9,249 bases of DNA from an uncultured Gemmatimonadaceae bacterium (GTDB lineage: Bacteria; Gemmatimonadota; Gemmatimonadetes; Gemmatimonadales; Gemmatimonadaceae), in contig CATPBD010000142.1 of NCBI GenBank assembly GCA_955652265.1, positions 1 through 9,249 of the forward strand, given 5' to 3'. The translations under genes were made by a program, and so were the position numbers. Below the pieces are notes generated by a model, which searched no databases, had not been told where the DNA came from, and worked only from the letters and a program-made list of their open reading frames with translations. Every line of letters starts with the position of its first letter. Within the stretch, counting starts at the first letter, position 1. Below are positions 1-6,362 of the stretch, one piece after another.

Positions 1-1479
1 CTGTCACTGTTTGCCCAGCAGCTCACCGGCGGCTTGGGAAGGCTTTACAAAGGCTGCGCGGTTTTAACCAACGGATACCAGGATCACGCGATAACCGAAA
101 CTGCGCCCGGGCATTCGGTAATACTGTCGGGCCGATTCCCGGTTCACACGGGTATATCTGCGAACACCGCCGGAGTTAATGACACCACTGTCACTCTCAT
201 AGAAGCGTCGGGTCTAGGTGCATCGCCATTTCGCTTTCGCGGCACCACGCTGACGGATTGGCTGATCGCAAAGGATCCACGCACGCGTGTCCTGTCCGTT
301 TCGAGGAAGGACCGCGCGGCGATCCTTCCAATAGGCAGATCAAAGCAGCCCGTTTTCTGGTACGCACCGAACGGGAATTTCACCACGAGTACCTATTACA
401 GCTCGACCCTGCCCGAATGGGTTCGCGCTTTCAACTCTCTAAAGATACCGGCCAGCTACGCAGGAAAAGTGTGGCAGCCACTGCTCCCGGACAGTGCTTA
501 CAGTGAGCCTGATAGCGTACCGATAGAAAGCGGGGGCAGCAATTTCACATTCCCTCATCTGGAATCGGGCTCCCCAGATACTGCGGCTCGACTGCTTCTC
601 GAATTTCCGTGGATGGACGAGCTGACTCTCGACTTCGCCATGGCGGGAGTGAACGCATTGCATCTTGGTGCAGGTCCGGAGACGGATGTCCTGTCCATTT
701 CGCTCTCGACTACGGATGCGGTCGGTCATCGGTACGGCCCGGATTCGCGGGAAATTCACGACCAGATACTTCGACTCGACCGCGCGCTTGGCGTCTTTCT
801 CGATTCTCTGTTCCGAATCCGGAACTCGGGTGACGTCGTTGTCGCGCTCACCGCCGATCACGGTCTCACACCTTACCCGGAAATCCACGTCCACGATCCC
901 AATGCGGGCGCTATTCGCGTGAACCCACGTCCGTTGCTGCAGGATCTCAGCAACTCTCTCTCCGCGGCAGGTGTACCGGGATACGGGCTGAGCTACGTCG
1001 CAGGGGTTTACACGGGCAACGGATTTTCTTTCGATGGCGGAGTGCTCGAGCTCGATCGACCTGCCTTGAGCAAGGCGCACATCGACCGCGACTCTCTGGT
1101 CCGGGCAGTTCGTGCGGCTTTTCTGAAAGTGCCGGGTGTTGCTCGTGCCGATAGAATTTCAGAGCTCGCCAAGCGCGACACGGTGAACGACAGAATCGCG
1201 CGCCGGTGGCTGCACATGTTTTCGGATGAAGACAAGGCCGCGCTGGTAGTGACGCTCACGCCGTACAACTATTGGCTCTCCACCTACCAGGCGCAGCATG
1301 GTAGCCCGAATGATTCTGATGCGCGCGTGCCGATCATTTTCTACGGCAGCGGCATCAAACCGGGGCGGTACGACGAGTTCGCGAGGGTAGTGGACATGGC
1401 TCCAACCCTGGCGGCGATCGTGCACGTCACGCCGCAGGAAAAACTTGACGGCCACGTTCTACAGAATGCGATCAGGTAA
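1..1479 (+). CDS. PafA-like alkaline phosphatase family protein (5' end outside window)
   Basis: The frame is open from base 1, so the N-terminus is missing: signal peptide, first metal-binding Asp and probably 45 or more residues. Counting window codons, the alkaline-phosphatase-superfamily residues appear in the order known for PafA. They are nucleophile Thr34 in TAPGH, Asn55 in SAN, Lys103 and Arg105 in SRKDR, Asp239 and His243 in STTDAVGH, Asp286 and His287 in TADHG, and His433 in QHGSPND followed by a VPIIFYGSG strand. In PafA the Asn, Lys and Arg contact the phosphoryl group and mark phosphate monoesterases rather than NPP-type diesterases. Inferred role: a two-zinc periplasmic or secreted phosphomonoesterase that releases phosphate from organic esters. 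The C-terminus (VDMAPTLAAI, then DGHVL) is the normal family end, so the 3' end is intact. It overlaps the Smr gene by 14 bases if that gene starts at its ATG. Confidence 0.93.
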   Translation: MSLFAQQLTGGLGRLYKGCAVLTNGYQDHAITETAPGHSVILSGRFPVHTGISANTAGVNDTTVTLIEASGLGASPFRFRGTTLTDWLIAKDPRTRVLSVSRKDRAAILPIGRSKQPVFWYAPNGNFTTSTYYSSTLPEWVRAFNSLKIPASYAGKVWQPLLPDSAYSEPDSVPIESGGSNFTFPHLESGSPDTAARLLLEFPWMDELTLDFAMAGVNALHLGAGPETDVLSISLSTTDAVGHRYGPDSREIHDQILRLDRALGVFLDSLFRIRNSGDVVVALTADHGLTPYPEIHVHDPNAGAIRVNPRPLLQDLSNSLSAAGVPGYGLSYVAGVYTGNGFSFDGGVLELDRPALSKAHIDRDSLVRAVRAAFLKVPGVARADRISELAKRDTVNDRIARRWLHMFSDEDKAALVVTLTPYNYWLSTYQAQHGSPNDSDARVPIIFYGSGIKPGRYDEFARVVDMAPTLAAIVHVTPQEKLDGHVLQNAIR

Positions 1480-2077
1480 AGTTTCCCTCCATTCCGTGCT
1501 GAGGGCTTTCGACGAGGCACAGTTCGGATCAAAGAACACGCTCAATCTGAGGGAATCGCTCCCGTCCGCAGCGGATGCGCGCTATCGAACAGAAGCGTGG
1601 CTGCGTGAGCGGCAGATCAGTCGGGTCACCGAAGTTCTTGTAATAACAGGGCGGGGTAATCAGAGTCCAAATGGGGTCTCCGCGGTACGGGAGGCGATTC
1701 TTTCGCTGCTGCCATCTCTGCGCAGGCGTGGAGTGGTGAGTGAATGGAGGGAGCATTCTCCAGGATCGTTTGTTGTTAGACTGGGATCGATCTCCTCTCT
1801 TCTCGAAGCGCCGAGAAGAAAGCGCGATCGCGCACACAATGCACCTCTGCCGAATCCGGAATCTCTCAAGGATCTCGATCGATCGACTATCGAGCTGCTC
1901 CGAAGACTGGCAATTCGATCTCTCGAAGCGTTGGGGATACGCGAGCCGGACAAGTATGTGGAAGCAGAGATGCAATCAAAGTTCAATTCGTTAGCCGGAG
2001 GCATAAAGCCCGGTGTTGAGGGCGAGGCCAGGTTGCGTGAGGCCTTCAAAGCCGCACTCGATCAACTCGACGAGTGA
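1466..2077 (+). CDS. Smr-domain protein with altered DLH motif
   Basis: This is a 203-residue protein from the ATG at 1466. A TTG start at 1445 is also possible: it adds 7 residues and has an AGGA 5 bases upstream (1436-1439), whereas the ATG has no clear ribosome binding site. Residues about 26-106 fit a small MutS-related (Smr) domain. There is an LNLRE strand at 26-30, a helix, the VLVITGRGN strand-loop at 57-65 (the TGxG motif), a helix, and a final SFVVRL strand. The usual LDLHG is changed: Asp to Asn and His to Arg. Smr nucleases such as E. coli SmrB use the Asp and His of that motif, so activity is doubtful while nucleic-acid binding may remain. The C-terminal 95 residues are charged and mainly helical, with no recognised domain. 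Lying between two envelope enzymes, it is probably co-transcribed, but its task is unknown. Confidence 0.85.
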   Translation: MRSGKVSLHSVLRAFDEAQFGSKNTLNLRESLPSAADARYRTEAWLRERQISRVTEVLVITGRGNQSPNGVSAVREAILSLLPSLRRRGVVSEWREHSPGSFVVRLGSISSLLEAPRRKRDRAHNAPLPNPESLKDLDRSTIELLRRLAIRSLEALGIREPDKYVEAEMQSKFNSLAGGIKPGVEGEARLREAFKAALDQLDE

Positions 2078-2083
2078 CCCGGC

Positions 2084-2099
2084 CGCTCGCATTCGAGCG
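2084..2099 (+). other. Intergenic stem-loop between the smr-like and M28 peptidase genes
   Basis: CGCTCG and CGAGCG form a perfect 6-bp stem around a CATT loop, beginning 7 bases after the smr-like stop codon. No T-run follows, so it is not a standard intrinsic terminator. It could be an mRNA stability or processing hairpin, or chance. The rest of the 49-base gap holds AGGA at 2112-2115, the likely ribosome binding site of the peptidase although 11 bases from its ATG. I see no convincing promoter here. Confidence 0.3.
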
Positions 2100-2126
2100 A
2101 CACCATTACACAGGATATCCCACCGA

Positions 2127-4223
2127 ATGAATAGACTTATTCTGGTCCCAATGCTCGCACTCGCTCTTCCGGTTCGCGCGCAGACAATCCCGGGCTACTC
2201 TCAGCAGGCAGCAATTGTCGAGCGAGCCACGGAAGCGGACGCAATCACACGCCCCTTGCCGTCAAGCGCTTCAGCGCACTCGAGATTTCTCTCGCTCCAG
2301 CCACACATGGCGGGAACTCCAGCGCAGGCGCGGACTCGCGACTACGTGATCAACCAGATGAAGTCGTGGGGGCTCGAGACAGAGGTGCGCTCGTATACCG
2401 TATGGATGCCGCACCCTGTCAGCACCCGAATCTGGCGGATCGAGCCCAACCCTATCGAGCTCGATCTGAGTGAGGGAATCATTCCGGAGGACACAACCTC
2501 CTCTGCGTATCCACAGGTCATGCCATTCAACGGCTATGGTGCGGCCGGCGATGTTCGTGGCGATGTGGTGTACGTGAACTACGGGCTGATCGAAGATTAC
2601 GCGCAGCTCGATTCGATGGGTGTGTCAGTCAAAGGCAAGATCGCGATTGCACGCTACGGGAGATCCTATCGCGGCATCAAGGCGAGAGAGGCCGAGAAAC
2701 ACGGAGCGGTCGGGCTGATTATCTACAGCGATCCCGCCGATGACGGATTTGTGCGCGGCGACGTTTACCCGGCCGGCCCGATGCGACCATCGAACGGAAT
2801 TCAGCGTGGAAGCGTCATGAATCCGAACGGTGATCCGAGTACTCCCGGCTATCCAAGCACGCCGAACGCTCGGCGCATCCCGGTTGCCGAGATGGACATT
2901 CCGCACATTCCGGTGCTGCCTGTCTCCTACGGGAATGCAGCCGAGCTGCTTCGTGGATTGGGTGGAAAATCGATCCCTCAGCCGTGGCAGGGCGGTCTTC
3001 CTTTCAGGTACCACGTCGGGCCGGGACCAGTGCAGGCGCGAATCGCGGTAACGACTGATGCGGCCACAAATCCATTCAAACAGATCTGGGACACGTTCGG
3101 AATCATTCGCGGAACGGAATTCCCGGACGAGATCGTTCTAATCGGTGGTCATCGCGATGCATGGGGACCCGGGGCGGCCGACAACGTAAGTGGCACCGTT
3201 AGTGTGCTTGAAGCGGCAAGAACGATCGCCGAGCAGGTGAAGGCGGGGAAGAGACCAAAGCGAACGATCATATTCGCAACGTGGGACGCCGAAGAGTGGG
3301 GATTGCTCGGCTCGACTGAATTCGTCGAGGAAGACTCGCTGCGCCTGAGCAAGAGCGCAGTCGCGTACCTCAATCAGGACGATGTTGCTCAAGGGCCAAA
3401 CTTCAGTGGTGGTGGTTCACCATCGCTACGTGGGCTGCTGCGTGATGTTGCAAAGCAAGTTCCCGATCCCAGCCATCAGGGTAGCGTGTACGATGTCTGG
3501 AGAAAACGCGCGAACCTTGCCGCCGACACACTCGAGCCACAAATGGGAGACCCCGGTGGTGGCTCCGACTTCGCAGGCTTCTACAATCATCTCGGAATAC
3601 CGATCGCTGACTGGGGCTTTGGCGGACCGCAGGGTGTTTATCACTCCGCCTACGATTCCTATCATTGGATGTCGAAGTTCGGAGACCCGAATTTCGAGTT
3701 TCATGCGACGAACGCGCGCATCGGCGCGGCCGCGCTGCTCCGGCTCGCCAACGCCGAGATTCTGCCGTACGACTACGTGGAATACGCGAGGACGATGAAG
3801 GGTTTTGCTTCGCAAGTCGGGCAGGCGATCTCCGCCAAGCATTGGAAACTGTCCGCTGCCGAACTATCCGCAGCTGTGGGGAGGATGGAAGGCGCGGCTG
3901 TAGTATTTGCAGCTGCCCGCGATCGCGCGCTTGCGGCTCAACTGTCACCCGTGGCGGCTAGGCAGGTGAACGTCACGCTCCTCGGAGTTGAACGAGAGCT
4001 TACAAGACCGCGGGGACTCGCGACGCGGCCGTGGTTCAGAAACCTGATTTACGCAGCAGACGAGAACAACGGCTATTCGACGATGGTGCTGCCGTCGGTA
4101 AACGAAGCAATTCGGCTTGGAGACGAAGCCATTACCGCTCGCGAGCTCGCAGACATTGCTCAACGCTTCGACGCGGCAACGAGAGCGTTGCAGGTGGCAA
4201 CAGGATTGCTACAACAAAACTGA
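2127..4223 (+). CDS. Secreted M28 zinc peptidase, glutamate carboxypeptidase II-like
   Basis: This is a 698-residue protein. I chose the ATG at 2127 because a clean Sec signal peptide follows (MNRL, hydrophobic core, cleavage near VRA-Q at about residue 18); the frame stays open upstream but overlaps the smr-like gene. Architecture matches human GCPII. A PA domain is inserted at about residues 140-280 (KGKIAIARYG, YSDPADDG, NGDPSTPGYP). The M28 catalytic core carries zinc ligands His342 (GGHRD), Asp352 (AADN), Glu390, Asp418 (YLNQD) and His506 (VYHSAY), with Glu389 as general base. A C-terminal transferrin-receptor-like dimerisation domain follows. Expected role: removal of C-terminal residues from small peptides in the periplasm or outside the cell. 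By-eye alignment, recalled from memory, shows the GCPII arginine patch (GRARY) replaced by PIADWGFGG and Lys699 by Gly, so a Glu-specific substrate should not be assumed. It lies 82 bases before the Crp-like gene. Confidence 0.95.
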   Translation: MNRLILVPMLALALPVRAQTIPGYSQQAAIVERATEADAITRPLPSSASAHSRFLSLQPHMAGTPAQARTRDYVINQMKSWGLETEVRSYTVWMPHPVSTRIWRIEPNPIELDLSEGIIPEDTTSSAYPQVMPFNGYGAAGDVRGDVVYVNYGLIEDYAQLDSMGVSVKGKIAIARYGRSYRGIKAREAEKHGAVGLIIYSDPADDGFVRGDVYPAGPMRPSNGIQRGSVMNPNGDPSTPGYPSTPNARRIPVAEMDIPHIPVLPVSYGNAAELLRGLGGKSIPQPWQGGLPFRYHVGPGPVQARIAVTTDAATNPFKQIWDTFGIIRGTEFPDEIVLIGGHRDAWGPGAADNVSGTVSVLEAARTIAEQVKAGKRPKRTIIFATWDAEEWGLLGSTEFVEEDSLRLSKSAVAYLNQDDVAQGPNFSGGGSPSLRGLLRDVAKQVPDPSHQGSVYDVWRKRANLAADTLEPQMGDPGGGSDFAGFYNHLGIPIADWGFGGPQGVYHSAYDSYHWMSKFGDPNFEFHATNARIGAAALLRLANAEILPYDYVEYARTMKGFASQVGQAISAKHWKLSAAELSAAVGRMEGAAVVFAAARDRALAAQLSPVAARQVNVTLLGVERELTRPRGLATRPWFRNLIYAADENNGYSTMVLPSVNEAIRLGDEAITARELADIAQRFDAATRALQVATGLLQQN

Positions 4224-4305
4224 ACGCAGCTTGCATAAGTCGTTTTGTCTCAGGCCCGGACATTGCGATGATTACGGGTCGACGAGTGCAAATGGAAAAA
4301 CGTTG

Positions 4306-5028
4306 ATGAGAACCGCGCGAGCAGAAGCGAGACGATCCCGTCTCACCTCGGAAGAGGTGGTGCCGATTGCGGCATACGGTGCGAAGGCAACATGGCCTGC
4401 CGGATTCCAACTCTATCAACGGGGTGCCGCGGCAGACGGGGTCTTCGTAGTTCTCAATGGACACATCGTTCTGCGCAACAAGATCAAAGTCGGGCGTGGA
4501 TTCGTTCCGGTGATCGCTACTATGGGACAGACATTTGGAAGTGAAGGTTTGTCGCCCAACAGTAATTATGCGACCGACGCCAGCGCATCGGAGGAGACGA
4601 AGACGCTGTTTCTAAGCGGAGCGCAGTTTCGCGCGTTCGTGAGAGAACAGCCTGGGCAGACGCTTCCATTGCTGTCGCAGATAATGTCCGAACGGGCGTA
4701 TCTCCTCGAGAAGCTGCACGAACTTGCGGCACTGAACGTCGACCAGCGCCTGATCTCTACGCTCTCGCACCTGAGCACCGATCGCAGTTTCACCACCGAT
4801 GATGGGCGCCTCAAGCTCGAGAACAATCATCATCGCCTTCTCTGCGAGATGGTCGGCGCGACCCGCGAGTCAATTGCGCTGGCGCTCAGCCGACTCGTGT
4901 CGGCGGGAATCGCGGAGAGAAAGGGGATGACGTTTCTGATCGAGCCCAACTCACTCGCCGCCGGCCTCGGCAACGGTCACGACAGTGATTCAGCACTGTC
5001 AATGACCAGAGGGTTGTCGCCGCAATGA
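4306..5028 (+). CDS. Crp/Fnr-family transcriptional regulator
   Basis: This is a 240-residue protein from the ATG at 4306, with GGAA 8 bases upstream. The open frame extends back to 4117, but that part overlaps the peptidase and does not look like protein of this family. Residues about 20-105 form a cyclic-nucleotide-binding-type beta-roll (GFQLYQRGAAADGVFVVLNG). Residues about 106-142 form the dimerisation helix. Residues about 174-207 form the winged helix-turn-helix, with recognition helix GATRESIALALSRL and then AGIAERKG. The phosphate-binding cassette reads FGSEGLSPNSNYATDAS and lacks the Arg that CRP uses to hold cAMP. There is no N-terminal cysteine cluster as in FNR; the only Cys is 180. 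The ligand is therefore unknown. In the recognition helix the Arg-Glu pair is kept, but the later Arg of E. coli CRP is Leu192. It may control itself and the next gene: an inverted repeat of Crp-like spacing lies in its 3' end. Confidence 0.93.
   Translation: MRTARAEARRSRLTSEEVVPIAAYGAKATWPAGFQLYQRGAAADGVFVVLNGHIVLRNKIKVGRGFVPVIATMGQTFGSEGLSPNSNYATDASASEETKTLFLSGAQFRAFVREQPGQTLPLLSQIMSERAYLLEKLHELAALNVDQRLISTLSHLSTDRSFTTDDGRLKLENNHHRLLCEMVGATRESIALALSRLVSAGIAERKGMTFLIEPNSLAAGLGNGHDSDSALSMTRGLSPQ
4981..5000 (+). promoter_or_regulatory. Perfect 7-6-7 inverted repeat, possible Crp/Fnr-type operator
   Basis: GACAGTG, six bases (ATTCAG), then CACTGTC form a perfect inverted repeat. The inner half-sites CAGTG-N6-CACTG have the same 5-6-5 geometry as the CRP consensus TGTGA-N6-TCACA, though a different sequence. 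The repeat sits in the last codons of the regulator gene and ends 34 bases before the alpha/beta-hydrolase start codon. As RNA it could also fold into a 7-bp hairpin with a 6-base loop; no T-run follows. The repeat is certain; its role is inferred. Confidence 0.4.
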
Positions 5029-5034
5029 TACTGA

Positions 5035-5877
5035 ATGGACGACAGGCAACAGGGTGTTGACTCAGCGCCGATAATTCGTGGCGCTCAAACGATCGATCTG
5101 CAGGAGGAGGGCTCACTAGGAGTCCTCCTCCTGCATGGTTTTGGAGACACTCCCCAGACGCTTGCGTTGCTCGCCCGAAAGCTTCACAAGTCCGGGTACA
5201 GCCTGTACGCACCGCTACTACCCGGGCATGGACGGAACATTGATGCCTTCGTGAAATCCCACGCGACAGATTGGATCGCCGCGGCGGAGAGCGCGTTCGC
5301 GCAGATGCGCAGCCGACACGATTCGGTCTCCGTCGTTGGGCTGTCAATGGGTGCCGCACTGGGGGTGCTACTCGCCGCTGAGCTCGATGATATCCCCGCA
5401 CTGGTGTTGATCGCACCATATCTTGGCATGCCGCGCGTGCTGAGGCTGGCAGCGTCGACGCACTGGGTATGGGGACGATTGGTGGGGCAAGTGAATGCGA
5501 GAAACCCGCAGTCGATCCGTGATCCAATCGAGCGAGAGAAAAACCTTGCTTACGGCTCGATTACCGGCCGCGGCCTATTCGAATTATGGAAGGTCGTGCG
5601 GCTCGCGAGAAAATCACTTTCGCGCGTTAAGGCACCGACTCTGATAATCCAGTCGCGTGAAGATCCACGCTGCCCTCCGGATGTGGCCGAATTTGCGCTG
5701 AACGCATTGGGCGCGCAGGAAAAGAAACTGGTCTGGACCGAAGGCGCAGGGCACATCATCACGGTCGACTACGGTCGCGAACGGGTATTCAGCGAAGTCG
5801 AAAATTGGCTGACGGCGCACACCAACGGCGGCGCGGCAGCCGCTATCCAGGGGAGAGCGACTGCCGAGGGCTCTTAA
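5035..5877 (+). CDS. Alpha/beta-hydrolase, carboxylesterase or monoacylglycerol-lipase type
   Basis: This is a 280-residue protein beginning 6 bases after the regulator stop. There is no good Shine-Dalgarno close to the ATG, so translation is probably coupled to the upstream gene. The fold is clear: LLLHGFGDTP at 32-40 (oxyanion region), a second G-H-G turn at LLPGHGR, and the nucleophile elbow GLSMG with Ser104. A helical cap lies at about 130-195. Then come Asp210 in QSREDPRCPP, after the PTLII strand, and His240 in GAGHIITVD. This order and size match Est30-like carboxylesterases and bacterial monoacylglycerol lipases, which cleave short- or medium-chain esters and glycerides in the cytoplasm. 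The actual ester is not predictable. The C-terminal 20 residues are Ala/Gly-rich and probably disordered. A strong inverted repeat lies within codons 23-33. It faces a minus-strand gene tail to tail across 2 bases. Confidence 0.92.
   Translation: MDDRQQGVDSAPIIRGAQTIDLQEEGSLGVLLLHGFGDTPQTLALLARKLHKSGYSLYAPLLPGHGRNIDAFVKSHATDWIAAAESAFAQMRSRHDSVSVVGLSMGAALGVLLAAELDDIPALVLIAPYLGMPRVLRLAASTHWVWGRLVGQVNARNPQSIRDPIEREKNLAYGSITGRGLFELWKVVRLARKSLSRVKAPTLIIQSREDPRCPPDVAEFALNALGAQEKKLVWTEGAGHIITVDYGRERVFSEVENWLTAHTNGGAAAAIQGRATAEGS
5101..5133 (+). repeat. 14-bp stem inside the 5' coding part of the hydrolase
   Basis: CAGGAGGAGG (5101-5110) and CCTCCTCCTG (5124-5133) are perfect inverted copies. Pairing continues inward through one G-U pair and three Watson-Crick pairs, leaving a 5-base ACTAG loop. 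In mRNA this would be a very stable 14-bp hairpin beginning 67 bases into the gene. The left arm also carries an AGGAGG ribosome-binding-site-like sequence, which would be hidden in the stem. A TTTT run occurs only 5 bases after the stem (5138-5141), so it is a poor intrinsic terminator. The sequence encodes a normal turn and beta-strand (QEEG...LLL), so codon constraint and chance cannot be excluded. Confidence 0.5.
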
Positions 5878-5879
5878 AA

Positions 5880-6251
5880 CTAAAAGCGATCCTGGACGAA
5901 TTCCGTAACGGTATCGACCGCGCGCTCTCCCAAGTCCGCTGCCTGGTGCACCACCCCCGTTGCAACACGCTTCACGCGAGCCACGGGAGACTGCCTTCTA
6001 CGACGAGTGCGGCTCGACTTTCTCGAAGCGGATTTACGCCCTCCGCTTTTTCTACTCGAGGAAGACTTTCTCCCGCCCTTCCGACGCGATGACTTTCTCG
6101 CGCCCGAAGACTTCCGAGCGCTGCCAGAGCGGCTTCTGCTCGACCGCTTCCGGCCGCCTCCCTTGCGGCCTCCGGTCTTGCGTCCGGAGGATCCGGACCG
6201 CGACCTCTTTCTACCACCACTTCGCCTACTGGACTTCTTGGCTGCAGCCAT
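5880..6251 (-). CDS. Ser/Arg/Lys/Gly-rich histone-H1-like DNA-binding protein
   Basis: This is a 123-residue protein. The start is the ATG at 6249-6251, with GGAG 7 bases upstream on the minus strand; the frame stays open to 6344, but that extension lacks the basic composition. By hand count the first 86 residues hold about 24 Arg, 13 Lys, 25 Ser and 15 Gly. Eleven RK pairs recur, often every 5 residues (24, 29, 34 and 67, 72, 77), so it is a degenerate pentapeptide repeat of the type S/G-x-S/G-R-K. After RTRRRR at 81-86 a different tail (residues about 89-123) contains Val/Ala-rich helix-like sequence ending in EFVQDRF. Such tails resemble histone H1/Hc1-like bacterial proteins that coat DNA or RNA; a nucleoid or RNA role is inferred from composition only. 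It is the last gene of the minus-strand group, 111 bases after the NAPE-PLD-like gene, and may have its own promoter there. Confidence 0.85.
   Translation of the reverse strand: MAAAKKSSRRSGGRKRSRSGSSGRKTGGRKGGGRKRSSRSRSGSARKSSGARKSSRRKGGRKSSSSRKSGGRKSASRKSSRTRRRRQSPVARVKRVATGVVHQAADLGERAVDTVTEFVQDRF
6169..6198 (-). repeat. Two overlapping, mutually exclusive inverted repeats in the histone-like gene
   Basis: CCTCCGG (6169-6175) pairs with CCGGAGG (6184-6190) across 8 bases. GTCCGGA (6182-6188) pairs with TCCGGAC (6192-6198) across 3 bases. Both are perfect 7-bp arms and they share bases, so only one could form at a time. They lie over codons about 18-28 of the basic protein and may simply reflect repeated Gly, Ser and Arg codons. 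Confidence 0.35.
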
Positions 6252-6362
6252 TGGAATGCTCCGTGAAGGAGGTTTGTAAGAACCGATAGCAAGATTCGCG
6301 CACAACAAAGGTGAGAGCCGCAGTACGACGATGCAACAAATCACCAGGCCAACGTATTCGGA

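Noticed and set aside
439..1080. 213-residue minus-strand open frame
   Set aside because: Antisense to the phosphatase with all its active-site motifs; no domain and unlikely composition.
4245..4272. TTGTCT-N16-GATGAT as a promoter for the Crp-like gene
   Set aside because: Only 4 of 6 matches in each element; too weak to call without transcript data.
4886..5527. 213-residue minus-strand open frame
   Set aside because: It spans the ends of two real plus-strand genes and shows no motif; a shadow of their codon use.
5853..5882. Possible bidirectional terminator at the convergent gene junction
   Set aside because: Only 5-bp arms (AGAGC, GCTCT) and no T-run directly after the stem on either strand.
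6007..6279. 90-residue acidic, Pro/Leu-rich plus-strand frame
   Set aside because: Mirror image of the Arg/Ser/Gly-rich gene on the other strand. The minus-strand gene has a good ribosome binding site and a sensible protein.
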